Assembly: GCA_029552745.1 (NCBI GenBank)
Contig: JAKPDK010000184.1
Coordinates: 551,372-615,371 of the forward strand
From: Candidatus Hydrogenedentota bacterium
Lineage (GTDB): Bacteria > Hydrogenedentota > Hydrogenedentia > Hydrogenedentales > SLHB01
Direction of reading: 5' to 3'
Length of the DNA stretch: 64,000 nucleotides
The number at the start of each line of letters is the position of its first letter. The first letter of the stretch is position 1. The notes under the pieces are model-generated. The model was not told the origin of the DNA. It saw only the letters and a program-made list of their open reading frames with translations, and ran no database searches. The translations under genes and the position numbers were made by a program. This document shows positions 38,026 through 47,062 of this stretch, one piece after another.

Positions 38026-39192
38026 CTATTTCACTTTTTCCCACTTTTTCGTCGCTGCTGCTTTCTCGACGGCATCCAACACCCGTTGGCATTTCACAGC
38101 ATCTTCAAATGTTGGATAGGTCACGTTCTTGCGGTTCAATTGTGTCAGAAAATCGTAAATCTCGTGCACAAACAAATGTTCATATCCGATGATATGCCCC
38201 GTGGGCCACCACGCCTTGATGTAAGGATGGGCGGCGTCCGTGGCATGTACTCGGCGGAATCCCTGCACATGTGCCGGGTCTTTCCGATTATAATAGTGGA
38301 AGAAATTCATATCTTCCTGATTCCACAACACTGATCCCTCACTCCCATATATCTCGATAGAATTGTAGTTTCGTCTGCCCGTCGCAAACCGCGTTGCCTC
38401 AAACGAAGCCAACGTATCCGCCCCTTTAATTCTGCCGATGAACACAGCGGCATCATCCACATCCACCGTATCCATCTTGCTGGATTTCTTGCCTTGAGCG
38501 CCCGCTGTGATGCCGGTGTCTTTCTCCGATACACGCCGCTGCTTGATAAACGTCTCCATAACAGCCGCCACTTCGCTCACCTCACCGACAAGGTAATGAC
38601 ACAGGTCAGTGATGTGGGCGCCGATATCCCCCAGAGCCCCCGAACCCGTATGCTTTTTCTTCAGCCGCCACACCATCGGAAAATCCGGATCGACGATCCA
38701 GTCTTGTTGATAAGCGGCGCGGAAGTGAAATATGCGCCCCAGCTCGCCTTTGTTTATCATTTTCTTAATAGTAGCTACCGCCGGCGCGAAACGATAGGAA
38801 AAGCCACACATATGTTTTATGCCGGCTTTCTTCGCCGCAGCCAACATTTCCTCCGCCTCTTTCAAACTATTCGCCAAAGGCTTCTCACAAACAATGTGTT
38901 TACCCGCTTTCGCTGCAGCAATAGCAATGGGCGGATGCAAAAAGTTCGGTGTGCAAATATCAACAATATCAATGTCCTCCCGCGCAACAACCTCTTGCCA
39001 GTCCAAGCTGGTCTCCTGCCAGCCGTATCGCTCCGCCACCGCCAGCTCTTCCGGATACTTACCGCACAATACTTTCATAACCGGTTGCACGGGCAAGTCA
39101 AAGAACATACCCACTTTCCGCCAGGCATTGCTGTGCGCTTTTCCCATGAACTGCGCGCCTATCAACGCCACATTGACCTGCTTCTTCGCCAT
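38026..39192 (-). CDS. Gfo/Idh/MocA family oxidoreductase
   Basis: 388 residues. An NAD(P)-binding Rossmann fold with VALIGAQFMGKAHSNAW at the start, the catalytic motif CEKPLANS near residue 100 and a C-terminal substrate domain (GALGDIGAHITDLCHYLVGE). These enzymes oxidise sugar or inositol hydroxyls. It forms a two-gene unit with the TIM-barrel isomerase. The protein has no Tat or Sec signal, so it acts in the cytosol. Confidence 0.9.
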   Translation of the reverse strand: MAKKQVNVALIGAQFMGKAHSNAWRKVGMFFDLPVQPVMKVLCGKYPEELAVAERYGWQETSLDWQEVVAREDIDIVDICTPNFLHPPIAIAAAKAGKHIVCEKPLANSLKEAEEMLAAAKKAGIKHMCGFSYRFAPAVATIKKMINKGELGRIFHFRAAYQQDWIVDPDFPMVWRLKKKHTGSGALGDIGAHITDLCHYLVGEVSEVAAVMETFIKQRRVSEKDTGITAGAQGKKSSKMDTVDVDDAAVFIGRIKGADTLASFEATRFATGRRNYNSIEIYGSEGSVLWNQEDMNFFHYYNRKDPAHVQGFRRVHATDAAHPYIKAWWPTGHIIGYEHLFVHEIYDFLTQLNRKNVTYPTFEDAVKCQRVLDAVEKAAATKKWEKVK

Positions 39193-39247
39193 GGTTCTTT
39201 CCCTCCGACTTTGTTAGCCTCTTCTATTCGACCTCAGGAGACGCCAC

Positions 39248-40039
39248 CTACTGGTACGTCTCGTCGTGCCGAAACCGACTAAAGTATTCGTCAATCTCAT
39301 GCCGTAAAGCAAGCCCCACCCGCTCAAAACAACGCAAAAGATCCTCGTATACTCTGTCTCCTGCAAGGAAATCCCAGAACTCCTCAGCCACTTTCAGTTC
39401 TTTGTCAAGATCCAACATACCGCGTAGAGTCCATCGTTCGTAGGGTTGAGGTTCGTACGGATTGTACGGAATCGCGATATAGGAGTGAACATTGGCATCT
39501 GGATGTTCTGTCAAATATACCCCTATCCATTCCAGAAGCGTTCTTTTAAAGTCCTTAAAATTACTTATATTGGGCTTCGCCGTTTTGATATCGAAAAAAT
39601 GCACAGATCCATCAGCACCCTTGACGCATATATCAGCTTTCACCATTCTAGTAGAGGTCAAATCGTCATGTCTTACGGCTTTTCGGATCCGACTTACCTC
39701 CATATCTTTGTTTGGCGTTTTTCCCGTAGATATTTCGTCAATAATTCGTTGTATTTCTGTTTGTGCTGAAGAGCTAATTTTCCCACCCACATCATACTGA
39801 GCCTGGGCGTAAGAAAAACGTTGTCTCGCCAACACCTCTCCGAGAGGCTCAAAAATAGATGTACCAAATGTCGTATTAAGGGATTGTATGAACGAGAATA
39901 AAGCCATTCTGTCTTTGCCGAGCAGACGATAATGAAAAGGCATATGATTCGTTTCTGGCTTGTAAGTGCGTAACTTCTTTCGGATACTAGCAGTGATTAC
40001 CCCTTCGATCTGCCCTAACTGTTCAGGCGATAAAGACAC
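39248..40039 (-). CDS. TdeIII-like type II restriction endonuclease
   Basis: 263 residues from a GTG start. The catalytic core looks like a PD-(D/E)xK site: TRMVKADICVKGADGSVHFF followed by DIKTAKPNISNFKDFKRTLL. That last phrase, with EWIGVYL after it, is what I recall of the TdeIII endonuclease family. It starts one base after the methyltransferase stop, so the two are translated together, the normal arrangement for a restriction-modification pair. The DNA is visibly more AT-rich than on either side, a sign of transfer. The recognition site cannot be read from sequence. Confidence 0.75.
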   Translation of the reverse strand: MSLSPEQLGQIEGVITASIRKKLRTYKPETNHMPFHYRLLGKDRMALFSFIQSLNTTFGTSIFEPLGEVLARQRFSYAQAQYDVGGKISSSAQTEIQRIIDEISTGKTPNKDMEVSRIRKAVRHDDLTSTRMVKADICVKGADGSVHFFDIKTAKPNISNFKDFKRTLLEWIGVYLTEHPDANVHSYIAIPYNPYEPQPYERWTLRGMLDLDKELKVAEEFWDFLAGDRVYEDLLRCFERVGLALRHEIDEYFSRFRHDETYQ

Positions 40040-40040
40040 T

Positions 40041-41663
40041 TCAGCACCCTTTCATATGAAAGATTGTTTCCGAATAGGCATTAGAACGATCCTTTTCCAC
40101 GCGGTTGAGCACGGGACGTTTATATGTTTGAACAATCTTCATGCCTGCTGCTATAGCAATCTGCGGATAAAGGTTGAACTTGTCGTTTGCCACCAGAAAA
40201 ACATCAAAATCTGATTGAAGAAATCTCTTGCAATTCTGAAGCACATCTGCTATGCCGCGCACATAAGAAGTCCTTGCCTCAAAACCCTGTCCTTTATAAA
40301 GTGGACCAATTTCCAAATCATCTTTTCTCTCAAAACCAAACATTTCGTAGGCATACGCATGTTGATCATGATAGTCAATAAGGCCCACATATGGAGGGCT
40401 CGAAAAAATGCCGCGTATCTTCTTTTCGCCTAATAGCCCCGCAAGATTAGGATTCTTGTCTCGCAACTCGCCCCAAATATCAATTGTCCTACTATCTCCG
40501 ACAAGAGCGACTTGCATGGTATTCGTCCGGAGCCGATCAAACTCTTCTAGCCGCTCCAGCGTGTCTAAGGTGTAACGTCTCCACCATTCGCTTATGGAAA
40601 AAATCGGTTTGCAGATTTTTCCGTGTTTCTTACAGTAATAGGTAGTTAATACCGGGTCTTTTAACGTGGCGAGATCGGCATGAGTTGTTGCACGGCAGGA
40701 ACGGGCTGTCCTACTTAAAATAACTGAAACAATGTCTCGTACCTTCTCGTTTTGTATCTTCTTCACACTCTCCAAAAGAAAATCTATTTCTTTCCGGACA
40801 GGGAGCAAAAACCACTTGTTAAGAAAATTCCCAGTGTCTTTCTGCGCTATTTCAATACCATATTTCTGGAGAAGTCGATTGTATATGGGCAAAAATAGTT
40901 GTTGTTTTTCCGCAGCATAGGTATCTTCGTCTATTTCATCGTTCTTCACTTTCCTTCTAAAGTCTGGTGTGGGAAAGTACACGCTGTTGAAACGGGCTAA
41001 CTCATAAAGAAGTTCCTGTTCAAAGACCACATTCTGTTGGCCTTGTTGAAACGCCGTTAACTCTGCAGTCAGTTGCGCTAAGATCCTTCTGAGATGCGTT
41101 AAGTCATGTTTTTCGATCTTCACATTCGAAATCATTACGTTAAAAGCCGATATGTCAATACCTATAGCATGAAGGCCTAATTCGTTCGCTTGGACAAGCG
41201 TAGTCCCACTGCCGCAAAATGGATCAAGTACAATATCCCCGGGACGAAAGAATACTTGTTTCTTAAACTCGTCTGTGTGTGAATCCAAAAAGTACTCAAC
41301 CAGCTGAGGAATGAACTTACCTTTGTAAGGATGGAGACGGTGGACATGTTTTGTTCTTTCTGATTCTTTATACTCGGCAAAAGACAAATGCCAATTAAGA
41401 TCATGACCCAGCTGCTTTTTCCATAGTCCTTGTTTATCCGACGCATCATAGTACTGTTTAAGCTCTTTTAGGCTTACCAATGGATTGCCATCTGTACCAA
41501 AACGCCTTATCCTTCCATATTGGATTAGATAAGATATGTTAGAAACGGTAACCCTACGCTTCAGATAGTTAGAAGCCCACGTGCTAGCCTCTCCCAGTTT
41601 TACCAAGTCAGTGTCTTGTAACGGTTCCCAAAGACTCCAATTGCTCTCCATAGAAAACTCCAA
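40041..41663 (-). CDS. type II DNA methyltransferase (N4-cytosine/N6-adenine family)
   Basis: 540 residues. An N-terminal region looks like a helix-turn-helix (TVSNISYLIQYGRIRRFGTD). The SAM-binding motif VLDPFCGSGTTLVQANELGL is near residue 145 and the catalytic motif SSPPYVGLIDYHDQ near residue 425; SPPY is usual in N4-cytosine enzymes. The long stretch between them would hold the target-recognition part. It is the partner of the TdeIII-like nuclease and protects the cell's own DNA. AT-rich composition as in its partner. Solitary pair, no Vsr or control protein. Confidence 0.85.
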   Translation of the reverse strand: MEFSMESNWSLWEPLQDTDLVKLGEASTWASNYLKRRVTVSNISYLIQYGRIRRFGTDGNPLVSLKELKQYYDASDKQGLWKKQLGHDLNWHLSFAEYKESERTKHVHRLHPYKGKFIPQLVEYFLDSHTDEFKKQVFFRPGDIVLDPFCGSGTTLVQANELGLHAIGIDISAFNVMISNVKIEKHDLTHLRRILAQLTAELTAFQQGQQNVVFEQELLYELARFNSVYFPTPDFRRKVKNDEIDEDTYAAEKQQLFLPIYNRLLQKYGIEIAQKDTGNFLNKWFLLPVRKEIDFLLESVKKIQNEKVRDIVSVILSRTARSCRATTHADLATLKDPVLTTYYCKKHGKICKPIFSISEWWRRYTLDTLERLEEFDRLRTNTMQVALVGDSRTIDIWGELRDKNPNLAGLLGEKKIRGIFSSPPYVGLIDYHDQHAYAYEMFGFERKDDLEIGPLYKGQGFEARTSYVRGIADVLQNCKRFLQSDFDVFLVANDKFNLYPQIAIAAGMKIVQTYKRPVLNRVEKDRSNAYSETIFHMKGC

Positions 41664-41779
41664 AAGCTACCGAAAAGCTATTTTCTTCGTGAATCTTTCC
41701 GTCGTACCTACTCACATAGACTCAATTATAACCGTGGCGGGAATTACTTTCACACCAAGACAAAGGCATATTCAAATGT

Positions 41780-41940
41780 TTTGTATTCGTCCAGTACCTT
41801 TGGCGCTTTTTGATATGTTGAATGAGGAATTGAAGAAAGGGTTTTCCATAATGGTCATTAACGGAAAGGTACCGACGCGTGGCACCCCAAAGTACGTTTG
41901 ATCCACTAACGAACCCCTTGAGCATTTGGAATTACTCATT
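41780..41940 (+). repeat. dispersed fossil-ORF repeat, copy D (best preserved)
   Basis: One frame reads IRPVPLALFDMLNEELKKGF, SIMVINGKVPTRGTPKYV, a stop, then NEPLEHLELLI. All other copies align to this one. Flanks 41664-41779 and 41941-42074 show nothing further. Confidence 0.6.
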
Positions 41941-42074
41941 TAAGAACTGCCCAGGGTTTCCCAATCGGACGGGTGACGGTTTCGCACAACGTGTTGAAGA
42001 CTTAAGGAAAATAATGGCAAAATAACAAAACGTATGAAATAACTTTTGGGATGTTGCCCTGGCAAGGAGTGAAG

Positions 42075-42662
42075 ATGCAGGAAGAAGGACAAGAAAAAGC
42101 GGAACCAAAACGTGCGGATGGTCTTATCGATCGCCTTTTGAAGACACGTACGGTTGTATTAGCGGGCGAAGTGGATCAGGATTTGGCAGAGCGGATCATC
42201 ACCCAGCTCATGATTCTGGACGCGGACTCAAATGACCCAATTCGCGTATTGGTGACCTCGCAAGGAGGACATGTCGATTCCGGGTTTGCTATTCACGACA
42301 TCATGCGGTTTCTTAAGTCCCCGGTGCTCACAATCGGCGTCGGCTGGGTGGCAAGCATCGCTGTACCGATCATGTTTGGAGCGGAAAAGACCAACCGGTT
42401 CTCCTTACCCAACACACGTTTTCTCATTCACCAACCCAGTGGCGGCATCGGAGGACAATTGCAAGATATCCGCATTGAAGCCCAAGAAATGATCCGTATT
42501 CGGGAGAGGTTAAACCAACTCATTGCACGGGAAACGGGACAACCTGTCGAAAAGGTTCGGGCCGACAGCGATCGCAATTTCTGGATGACCGCGGAGGAAG
42601 CCCTCGAGTACGGACTCATTTCGCGTATCGTTACCAGCATAGATGATTTGAACAAAAAATGA
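42075..42662 (+). CDS. clpP: ClpP-family serine protease subunit
   Basis: 195 residues from ATG 42075 (MQEEGQEKAEPKR), with AAGGAG six bases upstream; the track start 42051 lacks a site. The Ser of GWVASIAVPIMFG (usually AASMGA), the His of RFLIHQPSGG and the Asp of DSDRNFWMTAEEA give the full triad. QGGHVDSGFAIHDIMRFLKS and AEEALEYGLISRIV are also normal. ClpP forms a barrel that degrades proteins fed by ClpX, ClpA or ClpC. No chaperone gene adjoins it, so it may be a second, specialised ClpP. Confidence 0.9.
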   Translation: MQEEGQEKAEPKRADGLIDRLLKTRTVVLAGEVDQDLAERIITQLMILDADSNDPIRVLVTSQGGHVDSGFAIHDIMRFLKSPVLTIGVGWVASIAVPIMFGAEKTNRFSLPNTRFLIHQPSGGIGGQLQDIRIEAQEMIRIRERLNQLIARETGQPVEKVRADSDRNFWMTAEEALEYGLISRIVTSIDDLNKK

Positions 42663-42722
42663 CATTCAGCGATGCTTCGGCGTCGCTTCGCAAAATAGCT
42701 GTCGGTCTGGGGAGCGACATGA

Positions 42723-44174
42723 GTGTTATTTAACTCGGTCAAGTTTGTCGTTTTCTTCCCAGCGGTTGTATTTCTATATTTTGCTCTTCCACACCGTTTT
42801 CGTTGGGCCCTTTTGCTGGCTGCCAGTTACTACTTCTACATGTGCTGGAAAGCCGAGTACCTGGTCTTAATCATCATTTCCACCGCGATTGACTACTTCG
42901 CCGCGTTAGTCATCGCACAAACTTCGCGTAAACTCTACCGCAGGCTGCTCCTTGCATGTAGTCTCGCTGGCAATTTCGGGCTACTATTCGCTTTCAAATA
43001 TTTCAATTTCGTCAACGACTCGTTGCGTGCCGCCCTTAATCATTTCAATATCATGTATGACGTCCCCGCCCTACACGTTTTGCTTCCCGTGGGCATTTCG
43101 TTCTACACCTTCCAAACGGTCAGTTACACCATCGACGTGTATTTGGGAAAACAACAGCCGGAACGGCACCTCGGTATTTTTGCGTTATATGTCTCTTTTT
43201 TTCCTCAATTGGTAGCCGGACCAATCGAACGGCCACAACGCCTTTTACCCCAATTCTTCGAAAAACACTCCTGGAACAAAGCCCTCGCCATTGATGGTCT
43301 CCAACTCATGCTCTGGGGATTTTTCAAGAAGATCGTCATTGCAGACCGACTGGCGATTTATGTAAATGAAGTCTTCAATCATCCCGGTGCTTATCATGGC
43401 TTTCCCGTCTGGTTGGCGGCATATTTTTTCTCTATCCAAATCTATTGCGATTTTTCGGGTTATTCAGACATTGCGGTCGGCTCAGCGCAAATCATGGGCT
43501 TCCGCCTCATCGAAAACTTTCACCAACCTTATTTCTCTCAGAATATCGCCGAGTTTTGGCGCCGTTGGCACGTGTCCCTGTCGACATGGTTTCGCGACTA
43601 CGTGTTCATCCCTTTGGGAGGAAGCCGCACAACTCCCCTGCGCCGCATGCGTAACATTATGATCACGTTTCTCGTAAGCGGCTTATGGCATGGGGCAAAC
43701 TGGACTTTCGTCATCTGGGGCGGTTTGCACGGATTGTACTATGTCTTCTCGCAACTTACCCAAAACATCCGCGAAATTTTTGTCAAACGAACGGGCTTGG
43801 TTCACCTACCTACCTTGCATCGCCTAGCTCAAATCATCATCACGTTCCATCTCGTCACCTTCGCATATATCTTTTTCAGGGCAAACGGACTTCGAGATGC
43901 AGCAGTCCTGGTTCAAAACCTCGCGCATTTTGGATTCACAAAACAGGCTGTCCGTGTAATAATGACCCCGCGTGATTTTACCGCGGTGTGGGTGTTCGTC
44001 ATTGCAATGCTGATCGTGGAATGGCTTTGGCAAACTCAAAAGTCTGGATCGGGGCGCAGTCCTTTTGCTGGCAGGGGAAACAGATTTCAATGGGTTTTTT
44101 ACTACCTCGTGACAGTGTGTATTTTCATTTTCGGAAAATTCGGTTCCAATCCCTTTATTTATTTCCAGTTCTAA
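42723..44174 (+). CDS. MBOAT family O-acyltransferase (AlgI-like)
   Basis: 483 residues from a GTG start in the family's usual form, MLFNSVKFVVFFPAVVFLYF. About ten membrane segments are seen. The MBOAT histidine lies in SGLWHGANWTFVIWGGLHGL, and LPVGISFYTFQTVSYTIDVY and FFPQLVAGPIERPQRLLPQF are AlgI/DltB-type motifs. It moves an acetyl or acyl group across the inner membrane onto a polysaccharide or envelope polymer, normally with an SGNH partner; none is adjacent, though an SGNH protein occurs at 60.4 kb. It begins 61 bp after clpP. Confidence 0.9.
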   Translation: MLFNSVKFVVFFPAVVFLYFALPHRFRWALLLAASYYFYMCWKAEYLVLIIISTAIDYFAALVIAQTSRKLYRRLLLACSLAGNFGLLFAFKYFNFVNDSLRAALNHFNIMYDVPALHVLLPVGISFYTFQTVSYTIDVYLGKQQPERHLGIFALYVSFFPQLVAGPIERPQRLLPQFFEKHSWNKALAIDGLQLMLWGFFKKIVIADRLAIYVNEVFNHPGAYHGFPVWLAAYFFSIQIYCDFSGYSDIAVGSAQIMGFRLIENFHQPYFSQNIAEFWRRWHVSLSTWFRDYVFIPLGGSRTTPLRRMRNIMITFLVSGLWHGANWTFVIWGGLHGLYYVFSQLTQNIREIFVKRTGLVHLPTLHRLAQIIITFHLVTFAYIFFRANGLRDAAVLVQNLAHFGFTKQAVRVIMTPRDFTAVWVFVIAMLIVEWLWQTQKSGSGRSPFAGRGNRFQWVFYYLVTVCIFIFGKFGSNPFIYFQF

Positions 44175-44191
44175 ATAGAACCTAACTTAGC

Positions 44192-44986
44192 TCAGTGCGT
44201 ATCTGTCTTACCCGATGTCGGGGACGCGCCCGGTCTAAATTTCGGTACAGCGCGCAATAGCCGCCGGTAAATACGCACAGAATCACGGAACCGCCGAAAA
44301 TGTGAGGTGGGATTACCCGTCTCGTACAACGTTTGAATCGGCTCGCAAACTACACGATATCCCTGCAAAACCGCCTTTACCAAAATCTCCGTTTCGGTCT
44401 CATACCTTCCCCCTTCCACTGTTCGCAACACATCCTCCAAAAAACGCCGAGAATGCAAGCGATACCCCGACTGGGTGTCTGCAATGTGTTGCCCCAGAAG
44501 ACGACGGACCACCGCAATACTCAACGTATTCCCCACTCGGCTACGCCAAGGAACGTGTTTCAGATCAAAGCGGCGCGCACCAATCACCAAGTCGGCATTT
44601 TGTTCCAGAAAGACACGGTAAAGACGCGGCAGTTCCCGAGGGTCATGTTGGCCATCGGCATCCATAACGGCAACACAATCCACAGAAACATAGCTCACCG
44701 CATGACGAAACCCTTCCAGAAGAGCAAACCCCTTGCCTCGATTGACATCAAAAGACAGGATCGTTGCGGTATCAGCGGGTAATCTCTTTGGTGCGCCATC
44801 CGTGCTACCATCATCTACAACAATCACCCTGTCGACAAACTCACGCGCGCCTAAGACGACAGGGAGCAGTCGTTCGCCGGCGTTATAGCAAGGGATAACA
44901 ACTGCTACATGCGTTCTCAAGGCAGCACCGCAAACATCCATGGCGTTCATTGATATAAACCAATCCCAAAAACGGGCACGCGGCAT
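44192..44986 (-). CDS. family 2 glycosyltransferase (DPM1-like)
   Basis: 264 residues. A GT-A fold with VAVVIPCYNAGERLLPVVLG, the nucleotide site VIVVDDGSTDG and the metal-binding VAVMDADGQHDPRELPRLY. The region QSGYRLHSRRFLEDVLRTVE is typical of polyprenyl-phosphate mannosyl/glucosyltransferases and related enzymes. No membrane segments at the C-terminus. Met13 or Met16 may be the real start (44950 or 44941). It is convergent with the MBOAT gene. Likely role in envelope glycan or glycolipid formation. Confidence 0.85.
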   Translation of the reverse strand: MPRARFWDWFISMNAMDVCGAALRTHVAVVIPCYNAGERLLPVVLGAREFVDRVIVVDDGSTDGAPKRLPADTATILSFDVNRGKGFALLEGFRHAVSYVSVDCVAVMDADGQHDPRELPRLYRVFLEQNADLVIGARRFDLKHVPWRSRVGNTLSIAVVRRLLGQHIADTQSGYRLHSRRFLEDVLRTVEGGRYETETEILVKAVLQGYRVVCEPIQTLYETGNPTSHFRRFRDSVRIYRRLLRAVPKFRPGASPTSGKTDTH

Positions 44987-45093
44987 CGTCTATGTCGGCA
45001 ACGGCACTTTCCCGTCCGCCGAGAAGTCCTTTTTGCTCCTCCGCCTCTACACGTGAACCCTGGTGAGCGGCATACTGCCATCACTCCAACGGC

Positions 45094-46299
45094 TTACTCT
45101 CGACGAAGCCGCTCGATACAATCTAATAAGCTCGCACAGATCCGTTCATTGTCGTCGTCAGACATAATAGGGTGAATAGGCACGCAGAACAGCCGGGCGC
45201 CTAACTCCTCAGATAAAGGCAACCGTTGTCCCGGTGTACGGTCTCTTAAATACTTCCGCACCGTATACGCCGGTGGATTTGCCACCAAGCATTTCACCCC
45301 GTACTCTTCGAACATCATTTTGATGAGCTTATCGCGTTTTTCACCCGCCCACTTCCGACAGATCAAGCACGTATATAAATAATAGGAATGGACACAATCA
45401 TCAGGCTCTATGGGCAACGTCAGTTCCGGAACGTCCGCCAATAATTCATGTCGTCGAAGCGCGAGTCGTCTTCTTGCAGCGATAAAGTCATCCAATTTTC
45501 TTAACTGAACAAGCCCAACCGCCGCCTGCACCTTCGTCATAACAAACGACGATCCCCAAATATCCAAATCATATCCGTAAAAACGCGTGGAGCGCATAAA
45601 CGCGGCAACGTCATCATCGTCCGTTGCCACCATCCCCCCTTCACCCAACGTCGTCATATTCTTCATCGTATGAAACGAAAAAACCGTCATCAACCCCTTC
45701 TTGCCGATTTTTTCTCCGCGGTAAGCTCCCCCGCACGCGCGCGCCGCATCGCCAATCACGGGCAAAGGTCCATGCTGGTCGTGAGGATAACGTTTACCGA
45801 GCTCCACCAAGTCGTCCATCGGTGCTGAAAGCCCATTCATATGCACCGGAAAAATGGCTCGGGTTCGATGCGTGATGCGTTTTTCAACATCATTTGGGTC
45901 CAATTGTAGCGTATCCGGATCCACTTCACCCCATACGATTTGTCCCCCTGCTCCCACAACAGCCAATGGTGCCGCCACAAAATTGATCGCCGGCACAATC
46001 ACCTCATCGCCCGGCTGCAAATTCAGATAACGCATCGCCATATCCAGCCCGGGACCCGCGCTGTTGATTGCGACGCAGTGTTTCACACCGAGGTACTTGG
46101 CGAAGGCTTGCTCAAACTCAATGATACGCGCTGACGAGAAACCAAACCCCGCGTTGATATCTATTGATTCCCGTATCGCCCCAACAGCCGCCTCAATCTC
46201 CTCTTCATCGTAGATGCTTCCTAAGAGAGGCTCCCCTTCCCATAAGATTTTCGGTTTGCCGCGTTTCAACACCGCCTCTTTCCACTGTGCGCTCATCAT
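45094..46299 (-). CDS. DegT/DnrJ/EryC1/StrS-family PLP aminotransferase
   Basis: 401 residues. The PLP lysine is in VFSFHTMKNMTTLGEGGMVA, near residue 205. GDEVIVPAINFVAAPLAVVG and VIGDAARACGGAYRG match sugar aminotransferases of the AHBA/DegT type, which move an amino group to keto-sugars or make nucleotide amino sugars. It is cytosolic. The upstream 46300-46632 stretch holds no gene. Together with the GT2 gene downstream it suggests envelope sugar synthesis. Confidence 0.88.
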   Translation of the reverse strand: MMSAQWKEAVLKRGKPKILWEGEPLLGSIYDEEEIEAAVGAIRESIDINAGFGFSSARIIEFEQAFAKYLGVKHCVAINSAGPGLDMAMRYLNLQPGDEVIVPAINFVAAPLAVVGAGGQIVWGEVDPDTLQLDPNDVEKRITHRTRAIFPVHMNGLSAPMDDLVELGKRYPHDQHGPLPVIGDAARACGGAYRGEKIGKKGLMTVFSFHTMKNMTTLGEGGMVATDDDDVAAFMRSTRFYGYDLDIWGSSFVMTKVQAAVGLVQLRKLDDFIAARRRLALRRHELLADVPELTLPIEPDDCVHSYYLYTCLICRKWAGEKRDKLIKMMFEEYGVKCLVANPPAYTVRKYLRDRTPGQRLPLSEELGARLFCVPIHPIMSDDDNERICASLLDCIERLRRE

Positions 46300-46632
46300 G
46301 ACGAATACCCGCCTCCTTTCCTACCGTTCCGGCATTATACATGACCAAGTTTCATATATAATACACCAAGAACACCCGCTAAAAGCGCCGCAAATCTAAC
46401 GTTTATGCTTAGCGATCGACACCCTACTAGACGCTTGCGGACACCCTAACATAAGCTCAGCATGTTACCCTTATCCCACCCCACTACTACCGCGGCAAAA
46501 GCCCCGTGCTTAACCGGCAAGTGCCCCTAAAAGCGTGTCCTCAGCCTTTGGACATTTTGCCCCTGCAGATGTGTAAGCTTGTAAACCTTTGGCAATACCG
46601 CCAGGAAGTAGACGAGGGCTTATACGGCGGGT
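46300..46632. other. intergenic stretch with no supported feature
   Basis: The start of the 910-bp gap between the aminotransferase and rpsU. It should carry the aminotransferase promoter on the minus strand, but no good boxes are seen. The long plus-strand ORF starting at 46506 runs through the repeat and CRISPR DNA and is not a gene. Confidence 0.4.
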
Positions 46633-46776
46633 TGTCATTGCGAGAGCGAGTCTTCGAAGCGACGAAGCAATCCCCTCAACCGCGTAGCGCAAGAGGGCGT
46701 AATCCGGAAACGGGGCTTCCCCCGAATCCCCCAGAGGATTGCCACGTTGTGGCTAACGGCACTCCTCGCAGTGACA
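46633..46776 (-). repeat. MITE-like composite repeat with TGTCATTGCGAG inverted ends
   Basis: TGTCATTGCGAGAGCGAG...GAAGCAATCCCCTCAACCGC on the left and GAGGATTGCCACG...CTCCTCGCAGTGACA on the right. Same orientation and inner sequence as the copy at 9678 (both share AACCGC-AGCGCAAGAG). It ends 40 bp before the CRISPR array. Confidence 0.75.
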
Positions 46777-46816
46777 GCGTGGAAGGCTTTCTATCCCCTG
46801 CGCACGCGTCAGCCCC

Positions 46817-46966
46817 CTGTATCCCCCCGCACGCGGGGCGACTAGTTTCTTCATCGCTTTCTACCTCCTTTTCGTTCCTGTATCCCCCCGCACGCGGGGG
46901 GACTAAAGATGCGTTGCAGTTCCCAGCTCATCTTCTTACTTGTCTCCCCCGCACGCGGGGGGACCT
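46817..46966. CRISPR. orphan mini CRISPR array, type I-E-like repeat, 3 repeats and 2 spacers
   Basis: Three repeats of 28 nt with the core CCCCCGCACGCGGGG lie exactly 61 bp apart (core at 46828, 46889, 46950). Repeats are at 46817-46844, 46878-46905 and 46939-46966, and the third has diverged at its ends. The two spacers are 33 nt and unlike each other. A GC hairpin repeat of 28-29 nt with a 61-bp period is the form of type I-E arrays. No cas gene lies within 16 kb, so the array has no local machinery. Orientation is uncertain because the repeat is nearly palindromic. Confidence 0.75.
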
Positions 46967-46989
46967 AAAAGGGCATATCAATCGGCAAA

Positions 46990-47062
46990 CCCCAAAATGC
47001 CCTCTTCAATTCCTCATTCAAAAGAACAAAAAGTGCCAACGGTACGGGACTTATACAATGCG
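46990..47062 (-). repeat. dispersed fossil-ORF repeat, copy E
   Basis: On the minus strand it reads SPVPLALFVLLNEELKRAFW, matching RPVPLALFDMLNEELKKGFS of copy D. It ends directly at the -35 box of the rpsU promoter. Confidence 0.55.

Noticed and set aside
46793-46816. A possible fourth CRISPR repeat (TATCCCCTGCGCACGCG)
   Set aside because: It lies 27 bp before the first true repeat instead of 61 and lacks the GGGG arm; probably chance or a broken copy.
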